Shown: positions 53,213 through 62,698 of the stretch, one piece after another
Layout of the letters: each line of letters begins with the position of its first letter
Position numbering within the stretch: position 1 is the first letter of the stretch
Notes under the pieces: generated by a model
Seen by the model: only the letters and a program-made list of their open reading frames with translations
The model's database searches: none
Told to the model about the DNA's origin: nothing
Source: Natronospira proteinivora
GTDB taxonomy: Bacteria > Pseudomonadota > Gammaproteobacteria > Natronospirales > Natronospiraceae
Length of the DNA: 64,000 nucleotides
Reading direction: 5' to 3'
NCBI RefSeq assembly: GCF_024170465.1
Contig: NZ_JALJYF010000001.1
Span: 124,001-188,000, forward strand
Translations under genes and position numbers: made by a program

Positions 53213-54312
53213 CGGGTGCTTCCCCCTTCTTGTCGATGGTCATGCTGGGCGAGTGCCCAGCGCACATGTTCCCGAACCAGGGCGGAAGGGTGATCCCGGC
53301 GACGGTTCAGGGCTTGGATGACATTGGGTCGGCTGGGTGCATTGCCCAGTGCGACCGCGATATTGCGAAGCCAGCGTTCATGGCCGATTCGCCGTATGGG
53401 GCTGCCGGCCAGACGATCCAGAAAGTCCTGTTCGCTCCAGTCGAACAGGGCCACCAGTTCGGGCGTGTCCAGCTCATGTCGGGGCGAGAAGTCCACCTCC
53501 TCGCTGTTTTGGGCAAATTTATTCCAGGGGCAGACCAGTTGGCAATCATCACAGCCATAGATGCGGTTGCCCATGGCCCGGCGATAGCGTTCCGGGATGG
53601 GGCCGTCATGCTCGATGGTGAGGTAGGAGATGCACTTTCGGGCATCCAGGCGGTAGGGGCCGGTAATGGCCCCGGTAGGGCAGGCATCGATGCAGCGACG
53701 ACAGCTGCCGCAGTGATCCTGGCCGGCCTCGTCCACCGGCAGGGGCAGATCCGTGTAAAGCTCCCCCAGAAAGAACCAGGACCCGGCCTGCTGGTGGAGC
53801 AGATTGGTGTGTTTGCCCTGCCATCCCAGGCCGGCCTTGGCCGCCAGGGGTTTTTCCATGACCGGGGCGCTGTCCACCAGTGCCCGGTAGCCGAATTCCC
53901 CCACTTCCGACTGGATTTTTTCAGCCAGCTTCTGCAGGCGTTTGCGCATCAACTTGTGATAATCCCGGCCCAGGGCATAGCGGGAGACAAAGGCCTTCTC
54001 GCCGTCGGCCATGACCGACCAGCTGTCGGCCACCTCGGCCGGGCGGTAGTCCAGTCGTACCGAGATCACTCGCAGGGTTCCGGGCACCAAGTCCTCCGGC
54101 CGGCTGCGTTTGTTCCCGTGTCGGGCCATCCATTCCATGGTGCCGTGGCGATCGGAAGCCAGCCACTGCTGCAGGCGGTGTTCCTGTCCCTGCAAGTCGG
54201 TGTCCGTGATGCCCACTGCCTGAAAGCCCAGGGCGAGCCCCCAGCCCCGAATGCGTTCGGCCAGGGCCTGATAATCCACCGGATGGTCACTTTGTTGGCT
54301 GTGCGCATTCAT
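53209..54312 (-). CDS. queG: Epoxyqueuosine reductase QueG
   Basis: Cobalamin and Fe-S enzyme that reduces epoxyqueuosine to queuosine in tRNA. The 367-residue protein has VSRYALGRDYHKLMRKRL (near residue 108), the cobalamin-side segment DSAPVMEKPLAAKAGLGW (near 147), and two ferredoxin-type clusters from CGSCRRCIDACP (near 201) and CDDCQLVCPWN (near 253). A C-terminal HEAT-like part follows (RWLRNIAVALGNA). Divergent from nnr, as in most gammaproteobacteria. MNAHSQQSD is the likely start. Confidence 0.96.
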   Translation of the reverse strand: MNAHSQQSDHPVDYQALAERIRGWGLALGFQAVGITDTDLQGQEHRLQQWLASDRHGTMEWMARHGNKRSRPEDLVPGTLRVISVRLDYRPAEVADSWSVMADGEKAFVSRYALGRDYHKLMRKRLQKLAEKIQSEVGEFGYRALVDSAPVMEKPLAAKAGLGWQGKHTNLLHQQAGSWFFLGELYTDLPLPVDEAGQDHCGSCRRCIDACPTGAITGPYRLDARKCISYLTIEHDGPIPERYRRAMGNRIYGCDDCQLVCPWNKFAQNSEEVDFSPRHELDTPELVALFDWSEQDFLDRLAGSPIRRIGHERWLRNIAVALGNAPSRPNVIQALNRRRDHPSALVREHVRWALAQHDHRQEGGSTR

Positions 54313-54376
54313 GGTTGGAATATTGTCTCATTAACCGTTGTTCCTGTGGCGCTTATCGGGCCAGTCAGGCCGGGCA

Positions 54377-54405
54377 GGGACAAGTACGCTCTGGGCCCGT
54401 ATAAT
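54377..54405 (+). promoter_or_regulatory. Candidate nnr promoter with consensus -10
   Basis: TATAAT at 54400-54405 lies 17 bp after GGGACA (54377-54382, four of six matches to TTGACA). Transcription would start near 54412, at or one base before the nnr ATG (54413), so an mRNA from this promoter would be nearly leaderless. No Shine-Dalgarno is visible before that ATG. Confidence 0.55.
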
Positions 54406-54412
54406 TTCAGCC

Positions 54413-55918
54413 ATGACTCAAGTACCCGAACAGGCCCTTTATACCGCCGCCCAGGTTCGCGAACTGGACCGTCTGGCCATAGAGGAAGCCGGCATCGGTG
54501 GCTATCCCCTGATGTGTCGTGCTGGAGAGGCCGCTTTCCAGCGCCTGCGCTTCTTCTGGCCCGGCGGCAGTGGTCGACTGTTGGTGTTGACTGGGCCCGG
54601 CAACAATGGGGGCGATGGTTATGTGATTGCCCGCCTGGCCCTGGAAGCCGGATTGATGGTCAGTCTGATACCGGCCGGCGATCCGGAAAAACTGAAGGGG
54701 GATGCCGCCCGGGCTCGCTCCGATTGGCTGGCCGCCGGTGGTGAGGAATTTCGCTTCGAGGGGCGTTTGCCCGAAGACACCGGCTTGATCGTGGACGCCC
54801 TGCTGGGCACTGGGCTGACCCGCGCGCCGGAAGGCCTGATTGCCGAGTTGATTGAGCTCGCCAACAGTCATCCGGCCCCGGTATTCGCCGTGGATTGCCC
54901 CACGGGGCTGGATGCCGATGGTGGCCAGATTCTGGGAACGGCCATGCAGGCGGCCCACACCTCCACCTTTGTGGGCCGCAAACAGGGTTTGTATACCGGT
55001 CAGGCACGGGCTGTCACCGGTCGCATCCATTTCGAACGCCTCGCGGTGCCCGATTCGGTCTATCAGGGCACCACGCCGTCGGCCTTTCTGATTGAGCGCC
55101 GCGAAGTGGCGGAGATGTTGCCGCCCCGACAGTCCACCGCTCACAAGGGGCAGCACGGGCATGTGGTGGTGATGGGGGGAGATCACGGCATGGGCGGGGC
55201 GGCCTTGCTGGCGGCGGAGTCGGCCTTGCGTGGCGGCGCCGGCCGGGTCAGCCTGCTCACCCGGCCGGGGCATGTGTCGGCCGCCTTGAGTCGTGCGCCG
55301 TCTCTGCTGGTGCGAGGTATTCGCCGCCCCGGCCAGGCGCGTCCGCTGCTGGCCGACGCCGATGTCATTGTGCTCGGACCCGGCCTTGGCCAATCCCGCT
55401 GGGGACGCGGGCTTTGGCGGCTGGCCCTGGAGAGTGGCCGGGCCCTGGTGCTGGATGCCGATGCCCTCAATTTGAGTGCCGGCCAGACAGATCCGCTGCC
55501 GCCTGGTTCAGTGATCACTCCGCACCCCGGCGAAGCCGCCCGTCTGATGGGTTGCAGCATCCCCGAGCTTGAGCGCAATCGCTTTGATAGCGCCACGGCG
55601 CTGGCGGGGCGCTGGCGGGCGACGGTGATTCTCAAGGGCGCCGGCAGCCTGGTGGCGGCTCCTGACTGGCCGCTTCGTGTTTGTGATGCCGGCAATGCCG
55701 GCATGGCGGTGGCCGGCATGGGGGATGTCCTGGCCGGCTTGGTGGGTGCCCTGCGTGCCCAGGGACTGGAGGCGCGAGAAGCCGCCACGGCCGCGGTCTG
55801 GCTGCATGCGGCCGCCGGCGATCTGGCGGCCCGTGAACTGGGCCCCCGTGGGCTTCAGCCCATGGACTTGTTCGCACCCATCATGCGATTGGCCAATCCC
55901 CCCGAGGCCCGGCGATGA
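54413..55918 (+). CDS. nnr: Bifunctional NAD(P)H-hydrate repair enzyme Nnr
   Basis: Repairs hydrated NADH/NADPH: N-terminal epimerase (YjeF-N, about residues 1-220) and C-terminal ADP/ATP-dependent dehydratase (YjeF-C, about 225-500). I chose the ATG at 54413 (501 residues, [19 protein letters not shown]); the open 25 codons before it run through the promoter. Key motifs are [14 protein letters not shown] near residue 62 in the epimerase, and [10 protein letters not shown] and [13 protein letters not shown] in the dehydratase. First gene of nnr-tsaE-amiC-mutL-miaA-hfq-hflX-hflK; overlaps tsaE by 4 bp. Confidence 0.95.
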   Translation: MTQVPEQALYTAAQVRELDRLAIEEAGIGGYPLMCRAGEAAFQRLRFFWPGGSGRLLVLTGPGNNGGDGYVIARLALEAGLMVSLIPAGDPEKLKGDAARARSDWLAAGGEEFRFEGRLPEDTGLIVDALLGTGLTRAPEGLIAELIELANSHPAPVFAVDCPTGLDADGGQILGTAMQAAHTSTFVGRKQGLYTGQARAVTGRIHFERLAVPDSVYQGTTPSAFLIERREVAEMLPPRQSTAHKGQHGHVVVMGGDHGMGGAALLAAESALRGGAGRVSLLTRPGHVSAALSRAPSLLVRGIRRPGQARPLLADADVIVLGPGLGQSRWGRGLWRLALESGRALVLDADALNLSAGQTDPLPPGSVITPHPGEAARLMGCSIPELERNRFDSATALAGRWRATVILKGAGSLVAAPDWPLRVCDAGNAGMAVAGMGDVLAGLVGALRAQGLEAREAATAAVWLHAAAGDLAARELGPRGLQPMDLFAPIMRLANPPEARR

Positions 55919-56415
55919 ACTGGAACCTGCCGGATGAATCCGCCAGCCAGTATTTCGGCGCTGCCCTGGCCCGGGCAATGATGGATAGTGATCCCCGCGC
56001 CGGCGCGGTGATATGGCTGCAGGGCGATCTGGGGGCCGGGAAGACCTTTCTGGTTCGTGCATTATTGCGAGCTTTGGGCGAAACCGGGCCGGTACGCAGT
56101 CCCACCTATACCCTGATGGAACCCTATGAGTTGGCCGGCCGGTGCATCTGGCATATGGATCTGTATCGCCTGGCCGATCCCGAAGAGCTGGAGTTTCTCG
56201 GGATTCGCGAACTGGATGAATCGGATCAGTTTCTGCTGGTGGAATGGCCCGAGCGGGGCCGGGATTACTTGCCGGCCCCGGATCTCAAGCTCCAGATGCA
56301 GCACCGCGATGCGGGGCGGGCCGTGGCGGCGACGGCCTCCAGTCCACGGGGTCAGCAGTTACTGGACCGTTTGCGGGTCGAGCAAGAGGCGAGTGGAACA
56401 GGCGCCCCAGGCTGA
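55915..56415 (+). CDS. tsaE: tRNA threonylcarbamoyladenosine biosynthesis ATPase TsaE
   Basis: ATPase required with TsaB and TsaD for t6A at position 37 of tRNAs. The 166-residue protein has Walker A GDLGAGKTFLVRALL (K43), SPTYTLMEPY near residue 64, HMDLYRL near residue 79 and LVEWPERG near residue 107, the full set of family motifs. Translationally coupled to nnr. The last ~30 residues are variable. Confidence 0.95.
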   Translation: MNWNLPDESASQYFGAALARAMMDSDPRAGAVIWLQGDLGAGKTFLVRALLRALGETGPVRSPTYTLMEPYELAGRCIWHMDLYRLADPEELEFLGIRELDESDQFLLVEWPERGRDYLPAPDLKLQMQHRDAGRAVAATASSPRGQQLLDRLRVEQEASGTGAPG

Positions 56416-56563
56416 AGTATCATGGCAAGAAGTCCTCGTATCTCGCTATATTTTCTGAAAAAACTTGATTTTATCCCCCCCTGTTGTATACATTCACCCT
56501 AGAACAGCCCTTTTCCAATGCGACCGGCGCATTGAAACCCCGCCGGCAAGGGAGTGGCCCACA

Positions 56564-57880
56564 ATGCGTTCCGCTCTGACATTCCTTCTCTTGATCCTGG
56601 TCCTGTTTGCACCCAACCCGGTGCAGGCAACGGATGTGGAAGGGGTTCGTCTGTGGGATTCGCCGGAACGCACCCGGGTGGTTTTCGATCTCAGCGGCCC
56701 GGTGGAGCATCGCCTGTTCAGCCTTTCCGAGCCGGATCGAATTGTTATTGATTTGAGCGATGCCCGCCTGGCCGATGGTTTCCGGCCGGATGGGGATGGG
56801 GTGGTGGAAAGTATCCGCAGCGGTACTCGCGAGGAGAATGATCTTCGCGTGGTGCTGGATCTGGCCGAGGAGGCCCGGCCACGCAGTTTCGTGGTGGAGC
56901 CCAATGAACAGTATGGGCACCGCCTGGTGGTGGATCTGGATCGGGTTCAGGGGCAGGAACGGGCCCGGGAGGCGGTTCGCCAGTTGCCAAGCGGAGAGGA
57001 TCGGCCGGTGGTGATCGCCATTGATCCCGGCCATGGCGGCGAAGACCCGGGCGCCATCGGTCCCCAGGGGACCCGGGAGAAGGACGTGGTGATGCAGATC
57101 GCCCGCCGCCTGGAGCGCTTGCTGGAGGAAGAGCCGGGCATGGAACCCTTTATGATCCGTACCGGGGATTATTTTGTCTCTCTCCGTGATCGGGTTCAGC
57201 GAGCGCGGGATGCCGAGGCGGATCTGTTTGTCTCCATTCATGCCGATGCTTTCAAGGACCCCCGGGCCCGCGGTGCGTCGGTGTACACCCTCTCGGAACA
57301 GGGCGCCAGTCACGAAGCTGCCCAATGGTTGGCGGACCGGGAGAACTCGGCGGACTTGATTGGCGGGGTGAAACTTTCGGACAAGGATGACACCGTGGCC
57401 TCGGTGCTCATGGATCTCTCCCAGTCGGCTTCCATCAGTGCGAGTCTGGAACTGGGGGACAGAATGGTGCAGCAGATGAGCGGCAATCTGAGAATGCACA
57501 AGCGCGAGGTGATGCAGGCTGGCTTTGCCGTGCTCAAGGCGCCGGATATTCCCTCCATCCTGGTGGAGAGCGCTTTCATTTCCAATCCCCAGGAGGAGCA
57601 GCTGCTGAATCAACAGGAATACCAGGAGAATGTGGCCCGCTACATGCTGAAAGGGGTTCGGGATTATTTCTGGGAGAACCCAGTGCCGGGTACCCGAATA
57701 GCCCAGATGGTTCGTGATGGCGACAGCGCCGAGCGGGAGCATCGCATTAGCCGGGGCGAGACCCTCTCCGCCATCGCACGCAAGTATGATGTCAGCGTAC
57801 AGAAGATCCGTCAGGCCAATAGCCTTAACGGCGACCAGATTCGTGTTGGTCAGGTCCTCCGGATTCCCACTTCCAGCTAG
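56564..57880 (+). CDS. amiC: N-acetylmuramoyl-L-alanine amidase (AmiC/AmiB type) with LysM
   Basis: Periplasmic zinc amidase that removes stem peptides from peptidoglycan at division. I chose the ATG at 56564 with GGGAG upstream (438 residues); it opens with a signal peptide (cleavage near VQAT). An AMIN domain follows (about 25-130), then Amidase_3 (about 155-380) with zinc ligands in DPGHGGEDPGAIG, REKDV and SIHADAFKD and the catalytic Glu in LVESAFISN. A C-terminal LysM domain completes the protein (HRISRGETLSAIARKYDV to RVGQVLRIP). Standard neighbour of tsaE and mutL. AmiB is an alternative name. Confidence 0.93.
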   Translation: MRSALTFLLLILVLFAPNPVQATDVEGVRLWDSPERTRVVFDLSGPVEHRLFSLSEPDRIVIDLSDARLADGFRPDGDGVVESIRSGTREENDLRVVLDLAEEARPRSFVVEPNEQYGHRLVVDLDRVQGQERAREAVRQLPSGEDRPVVIAIDPGHGGEDPGAIGPQGTREKDVVMQIARRLERLLEEEPGMEPFMIRTGDYFVSLRDRVQRARDAEADLFVSIHADAFKDPRARGASVYTLSEQGASHEAAQWLADRENSADLIGGVKLSDKDDTVASVLMDLSQSASISASLELGDRMVQQMSGNLRMHKREVMQAGFAVLKAPDIPSILVESAFISNPQEEQLLNQQEYQENVARYMLKGVRDYFWENPVPGTRIAQMVRDGDSAEREHRISRGETLSAIARKYDVSVQKIRQANSLNGDQIRVGQVLRIPTSS

Positions 57881-57971
57881 CTCCCTTGCTCCTGAAATCT
57901 GATCAGGCCCTGTCAGGAGATGGCAGGGCCGTTACAATGGCGTTTTCTGGTCACGGTTTCAGGGACATGCC

Positions 57972-59831
57972 ATGAGCGCCACCGAACCCCGCATTAATCC
58001 ACATCGCCCCATCCGGGCCTTGCCGCCTCAGCTGGTCAATCAGATTGCTGCCGGTGAAGTGGTGGAGCGCCCGGCCTCGGTGGCCAAGGAGTTGCTGGAG
58101 AATAGCCTGGATGCCGGCGCCCGGCGGATTACCATCGAAGTAGAGCAGGGCGGGGTGAAGCTGCTGCGGGTTCGGGACGATGGTCGGGGTATTCCGGCCT
58201 CGGATTTGCCCCTGGCGGTCAGCAGCCACGCCACCAGCAAACTCCAGGATCAAGCGGATCTGGAACGGGTGGCGACCCTGGGTTTTCGTGGCGAGGCCCT
58301 GGCCAGTATTGCCTCGGTGGCGCGGGTGAAGATTCGCTCTCTGGCCGAAGGGGCCGAGCAGGCCCATGAGTTGGCCGGGGATGGGCAGGGCGGCTGGGAA
58401 GGCCCACTGCCCACCGCCCACCCGCAGGGCACCACCGTGGAAGTGCGGGAGCTGTTTTTTAATACGCCGGGGCGGCGCAAGTTTCTGCGGACCGAGCGGA
58501 CCGAGTTTGGTCATCTGGAGACCGTGGTCCGTCGCATTGGGCTCAGTCGCAATGATGTGGAGCTGCGTCTGATTCATAACGGTAAGCCGGTCTTTACCCT
58601 CCCGGCCGGTGAGGATCAAGGCGTTCGCGAGCGCCGGGTGGGGGCGCTCTGCGGTCAGCCTTTCCTGGAAGACAGCCTCTATATTGAACACAGTGGTGCG
58701 GGGCTCAGCCTTCACGGTTGGGTGGCCCGGCCCAGCTTCTCCCGCAGTCAGCCGGATCTGCAGCATTTCTTTGTCAACGGGCGCATGGTCCGGGATCGTC
58801 TGGTGGCCCATGCCATTCGCCAGGCCTATCGGGATGTGCTCTTTGGCCAACGTCATCCAGCCTATGTGCTGCACTTGTCTTTGGATCCGGCCCTGGTGGA
58901 TGTCAACGCCCATCCCCAGAAGCATGAAGTGCGGTTCCGGGAGCAGCGCCTGGTCCATGATTTTCTCTTTCGAACCCTGCATGAAGCCCTGGCCCAGACG
59001 CGTGCCGGCGCGGATCCCGCTGTTTCAGGTGAAGCGGACAGCCGGGCGCCTGATGCCTTGCCCGGTCTGGCGCACTCCCCGGGGCAGTTTCAATCCGAGC
59101 CGGTTCCGCGCCAGGGCGGGCTGGGCCTGCCAACGGGCGGTGGTCGTGGTAGCAGTAGCAGCCTGAGCCCCGGGCGAACCGCCTACCCGGAACCGCCGCC
59201 CTTTGAGCACAGCCACCGCATTCAGGAGCCGGAAGACGGGGCGGAGGTACCGCCCCTGGGTTTTGCCCTGGCTCAGCTGCACGGGGTGTATATCCTGTCC
59301 CAGTCCGCCGAGGGCCTGGTGGTGGTGGACATGCACGCCGCCCATGAGCGTATCGTCTATGAACGCATGAAGCGGGAGTTTGACCAGGGTGCGGTCCAGA
59401 GCCAGCCCCTGCTGGTGCCAGTGGAGCTGCCGGTCTCGGAGCGGGAAGCGGATTTGGCGGAGGAAGGCGCGGCGGAGTTTGCCGGCCTGGGTCTGGAAGT
59501 AAGTCGGGTGGGGCCGGAAAAGCTCATGATCCGCCAGGTGCCGGTTCATCTTCGCGGCAGCGACCCCATCCAGCTTCTGCGGGATCTGCTTTCGGACCTG
59601 TCGGTTCACGGGCGGACCGCTCGTCTGAGGGAAAGTGTAGACGAGGTGCTATCCACCATGGCCTGCCATGGTTCGGTGCGGGCCAATCGCCGTCTGACGG
59701 TGGAAGAGATGAATACCTTGCTGCGGGACATGGAGCGGACCGACCGCAGTGGTCAGTGTAATCACGGGCGTCCCACCTGGTTCCGACTCAGCATGGACGA
59801 GCTGGACAAGCTTTTCCTGCGGGGGCAGTAA
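57972..59831 (+). CDS. mutL: DNA mismatch repair protein MutL
   Basis: Mismatch-repair matchmaker ATPase. The 619-residue protein has the GHKL motifs: NQIAAGEVVERPASVAKELL near residue 22, DDGRGI near residue 73 and ATSKL with GFRGEALASI near residues 90-110. A Ser/Gly/Pro-rich linker follows (about 345-410), then the C-terminal dimerisation domain. The endonuclease-like motif reads DMHAAHERIVYE, with Met where most endonuclease MutLs have Gln (DQHA), so nicking activity is uncertain. The stop is 3 bp before the miaA GTG. Confidence 0.97.
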   Translation: MSATEPRINPHRPIRALPPQLVNQIAAGEVVERPASVAKELLENSLDAGARRITIEVEQGGVKLLRVRDDGRGIPASDLPLAVSSHATSKLQDQADLERVATLGFRGEALASIASVARVKIRSLAEGAEQAHELAGDGQGGWEGPLPTAHPQGTTVEVRELFFNTPGRRKFLRTERTEFGHLETVVRRIGLSRNDVELRLIHNGKPVFTLPAGEDQGVRERRVGALCGQPFLEDSLYIEHSGAGLSLHGWVARPSFSRSQPDLQHFFVNGRMVRDRLVAHAIRQAYRDVLFGQRHPAYVLHLSLDPALVDVNAHPQKHEVRFREQRLVHDFLFRTLHEALAQTRAGADPAVSGEADSRAPDALPGLAHSPGQFQSEPVPRQGGLGLPTGGGRGSSSSLSPGRTAYPEPPPFEHSHRIQEPEDGAEVPPLGFALAQLHGVYILSQSAEGLVVVDMHAAHERIVYERMKREFDQGAVQSQPLLVPVELPVSEREADLAEEGAAEFAGLGLEVSRVGPEKLMIRQVPVHLRGSDPIQLLRDLLSDLSVHGRTARLRESVDEVLSTMACHGSVRANRRLTVEEMNTLLRDMERTDRSGQCNHGRPTWFRLSMDELDKLFLRGQ

Positions 59832-59834
59832 GCT

Positions 59835-60776
59835 GTGTCCGACGCTTTGCCAGTGGTCTGTCTCATGGGACCAACCGCCAGTGGCAAGACCGATATCGCC
59901 GTGGACCTGACGGCGCGCTGGCCCTTTGAGATCATCAGTGTGGATTCGGCCATGGTCTACAAGGGTATGGATATCGGCACCGCCAAGCCGGATGCCGATA
60001 CCCTGACCCGGGCACCCCACCGCCTGATTGATTTTCTGGATCCGGCCGAACCGTATTCTGCTGCCCGTTTTCGTGACGATGCCATGGCGGCCATTGACGA
60101 GATTCATGCCACTGGTCGTATCCCCCTGCTGGTGGGGGGCACCATGCTCTACTACCGGGCCCTGCTCCAGGGCCTGTCCGATTTGCCGGATGCCGATCCC
60201 ACCATCCGGGCCCGCCTGGAGGCGGAAGCGGAAGTGGAGGGCTGGGAGGCCTTGCACCGGCGTTTGGTAGCAGTGGATCCGGCAGCCGCCCGGCGCATTC
60301 ATCCCAACGACCCGCAACGGATTCAGCGGGCCTTGGAAGTGCATGCATTGACCGGACGCCCCATGACGGAACTTCAACAGGGGCGGAAGGCTCCAAATCT
60401 CCCCTGGCCGGTATGGCGGATCGGATTGATGCCGGCCCAGCGGACTTGGCTGCATGCCCGGATTGCCCGCCGTTTCGAGGCCATGATGGCCGCCGGTCTG
60501 GAAGCGGAAGTGGAGGCACTGATGGTCCGGGGGGATTTGCACCTGGGCCTGCCGGCGCTAAGGGCGGTGGGCTATCGACAGGTCTGGGAATACCTGGCGG
60601 GGGAATACGATCGCGACGAAGCTCAGCGCCGCGGGATTGTCGCCACTCGCCAGCTGGCCAAGCGCCAGATTACCTGGATGCGCTCGGAGCCGGCCTTGAC
60701 CGTGATCGAGTGTGATCGGCCCGCTGTGGCGGATCGGGTGCGGCGCACGGTTGCCGAGCACCTGGGTGGGCTGTGA
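59835..60776 (+). CDS. miaA: tRNA dimethylallyltransferase
   Basis: Adds the isopentenyl group to A37 of tRNAs that read UNN codons. The 313-residue protein starts at a GTG and has the P-loop [14 protein letters not shown] near residue 12, the [16 protein letters not shown] segment near residue 37, [16 protein letters not shown] near 70 and [14 protein letters not shown] near 103. Directly after mutL. The miaA-hfq order is conserved. Confidence 0.97.
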   Translation: MSDALPVVCLMGPTASGKTDIAVDLTARWPFEIISVDSAMVYKGMDIGTAKPDADTLTRAPHRLIDFLDPAEPYSAARFRDDAMAAIDEIHATGRIPLLVGGTMLYYRALLQGLSDLPDADPTIRARLEAEAEVEGWEALHRRLVAVDPAAARRIHPNDPQRIQRALEVHALTGRPMTELQQGRKAPNLPWPVWRIGLMPAQRTWLHARIARRFEAMMAAGLEAEVEALMVRGDLHLGLPALRAVGYRQVWEYLAGEYDRDEAQRRGIVATRQLAKRQITWMRSEPALTVIECDRPAVADRVRRTVAEHLGGL

Positions 60777-60789
60777 TAGACTTTGCTTG

Positions 60790-60819
60790 TTGCCTGTGGG
60801 TGGGACGAGAACAGACAAT
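60790..60819 (+). promoter_or_regulatory. Possible hfq promoter
   Basis: TTGCCT (60790-60795) and GACAAT (60814-60819) with 18 bp between, four of six matches each, lie about 110 bp before the hfq ATG in the miaA-hfq gap. Assigned by eye; hfq often has its own promoters in this position. Confidence 0.35.
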
Positions 60820-60928
60820 GTGGATGCATTCGCGCGCCGCACCCGACACCATTACAGTGCTCGAGCCAGCGTACTGGCCGGGCCTTCTGGCCAACACACT
60901 ATAAAAAGCGCTTGAAGGAGCAGAGAAA

Positions 60929-61177
60929 ATGGCCAAGGGGCAATCGCTTCAGGAACCGTTCCTAAATACACTACGCAAGGAAAAGATTCCCGTCTCCATC
61001 TATCTGGTGAATGGGATCAAGCTGCAGGGACAGATCGATTCCTTTGATCAGTTTGTGATTCTCTTGCGGAACAGCATCAACCAGATGGTTTACAAGCATG
61101 CCATCTCTACTATTGTGCCTGCTCGCAATGTGCGCATGGGTCCTGATGATCCGACGGAAACCCAGTCGGGTGAATGA
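60929..61177 (+). CDS. hfq: RNA chaperone Hfq
   Basis: Sm-like hexameric RNA chaperone that pairs small RNAs with mRNAs. The 82-residue protein is nearly identical in its core to the E. coli protein: [32 protein letters not shown] (Sm1) and [12 protein letters not shown] (Sm2, with the YKH RNA-binding triplet). The C-terminal tail is short (about 15 residues) compared with E. coli. AAGGAGCAGAG precedes the ATG. Followed by hflX after 74 bp. Confidence 0.98.
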   Translation: MAKGQSLQEPFLNTLRKEKIPVSIYLVNGIKLQGQIDSFDQFVILLRNSINQMVYKHAISTIVPARNVRMGPDDPTETQSGE

Positions 61178-61251
61178 GTCGGACAGCGTTCAGCTTGATC
61201 ATTGCGGGCTTTGGCCAGCCGGGGTGCCGATCATGCGCCTGATACCCGCCC

Positions 61252-62556
61252 ATGTTTGATCGTCCGGAAGCCGGCCATCGGGCTCTGATCGTTCATGTGG
61301 ATTTGGGCCCCAGTGCGGATACAGATGACCTGTCCGAATTCCGGGAGCTGGCCGCATCGGCGGGGGCCGAGGTACTGGAAACCTTGACTCATTCCCGTTC
61401 CCGGCCGGACCCACGTTATTTCGTGGGTGGCGGCAAGGCGGAGGAAATGGCCGAGGCTGTGGCCTTTCACGAGGCAGATCTGGTGCTGGTCAATCACCAC
61501 CTCTCCCCCAGTCAGGAACGGAATCTGGAAGCCAAGCTCAAGACCCGGGTGCTGGACAGAACCGGTCTGATTCTGGACATCTTCGCCCAGCGGGCCCAGA
61601 CCCATGAGGGCAAGTTGCAGGTGGAGCTGGCCCAGCTGAATCATCTGTCCACCCGCCTGGTTCGGGGCTGGACCCACCTGGAAAGACAGAAGGGCGGGAT
61701 CGGCCTGCGCGGCCCGGGTGAGACCCAGCTGGAAATGGACCGGCGCCTGATCGGGCAACGGATCAAACAGGTCTCGCGGCGCCTGGAAAAGGTGCGCAAG
61801 CAGCGGGACCAGGGCCGACAGGGCCGACAACGGCGGGAAGTCACTACTGCCTCCCTGGTGGGTTATACCAACGCCGGCAAATCCACTCTGTTCAATAGGC
61901 TGACCGAGGCGGAGGTGTATCAGGCGGATCAGCTATTCGCCACCCTGGATCCCACCCTCCGACATTTGCCGGTCCCCGGCGGTTCGGAAACCGTGATTGC
62001 CGATACAGTGGGCTTTATTCGGCATCTGCCCCACGATTTGGTGGCCGCCTTCCGCTCCACCTTGCAGGAGACCCGGGATGCCGATCTGCTCTTGCACGTG
62101 ATCGATGCAGCGGATCCGGAACGCAATGACCGCATTGAGACCGTCAACGAGGTCCTGCGGGAAATTGGTGCTCAAAATGTGCCCCAATTGCTGGTTTACA
62201 ACAAGATCGACCTGACCGAATTCGAGCCTGGTATTGAACGGGATGATGACGGTGACATCGTATCGGTACGCGTCTCGGCCCTGTCCGGGGCGGGGCTGGA
62301 TCTATTGCGGTCGGCAGTGGCCGAGCGGCTTGCCGGGCGGGAACTGGCCGGCTGGATCGTGTTGGCGCCGGCCCAGGGCTGGCTGCGGGCGCGGCTCTAT
62401 GCCCTGGATGCGGTCAAGGACGAACAGACGGGTGAATCTGGAGAGGTCCATCTTTACGTTCGCCTGTCCGATGAGGTCTACCAGCGCCTGGCCCGGGAGG
62501 CGGATCTGCCCCGGCCGGAGCCGGAAAAACCTATGCCGTCGGTCGCCCAGCACTGA
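61252..62556 (+). CDS. hflX: Ribosome-associated GTPase HflX
   Basis: GTPase that splits stalled 70S ribosomes, acting in stress. The 434-residue protein has the HflX N-terminal domain, then KGGIGLRGPGETQLEMDRR (near residue 145). The G domain contains GYTNAGKSTLFNRL (G1, near 204), DTVGFIRHLPHDLV (G3) and NKID (G4). A C-terminal extension ends in a Pro-rich tail. Standard place between hfq and hflK. Confidence 0.97.
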   Translation: MFDRPEAGHRALIVHVDLGPSADTDDLSEFRELAASAGAEVLETLTHSRSRPDPRYFVGGGKAEEMAEAVAFHEADLVLVNHHLSPSQERNLEAKLKTRVLDRTGLILDIFAQRAQTHEGKLQVELAQLNHLSTRLVRGWTHLERQKGGIGLRGPGETQLEMDRRLIGQRIKQVSRRLEKVRKQRDQGRQGRQRREVTTASLVGYTNAGKSTLFNRLTEAEVYQADQLFATLDPTLRHLPVPGGSETVIADTVGFIRHLPHDLVAAFRSTLQETRDADLLLHVIDAADPERNDRIETVNEVLREIGAQNVPQLLVYNKIDLTEFEPGIERDDDGDIVSVRVSALSGAGLDLLRSAVAERLAGRELAGWIVLAPAQGWLRARLYALDAVKDEQTGESGEVHLYVRLSDEVYQRLAREADLPRPEPEKPMPSVAQH

Positions 62557-62648
62557 TCGAGATTGGGTCGGTAATTGGGTCAGTGGCGAGGAAAAAGGCC
62601 GACTTCGCTTGCCCGCCTATGGGCGCCCTCCGTAGAATAGGCTTTTTG

Positions 62649-62669
62649 CCCCGGGCATCACGCCCGGGG
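62649..62669 (+). other. GC-rich hairpin between hflX and hflK
   Basis: An 8-bp perfect stem (62649-62656 with 62662-62669, loop ATCAC) lies in the 142-bp gap. It is preceded, not followed, by a T-run, so as a rightward intrinsic terminator it is poor. It may attenuate or simply punctuate the operon. Confidence 0.4.
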
Positions 62670-62698
62670 TCTGTTGTGTTATCCGAGGACTGGCATCA

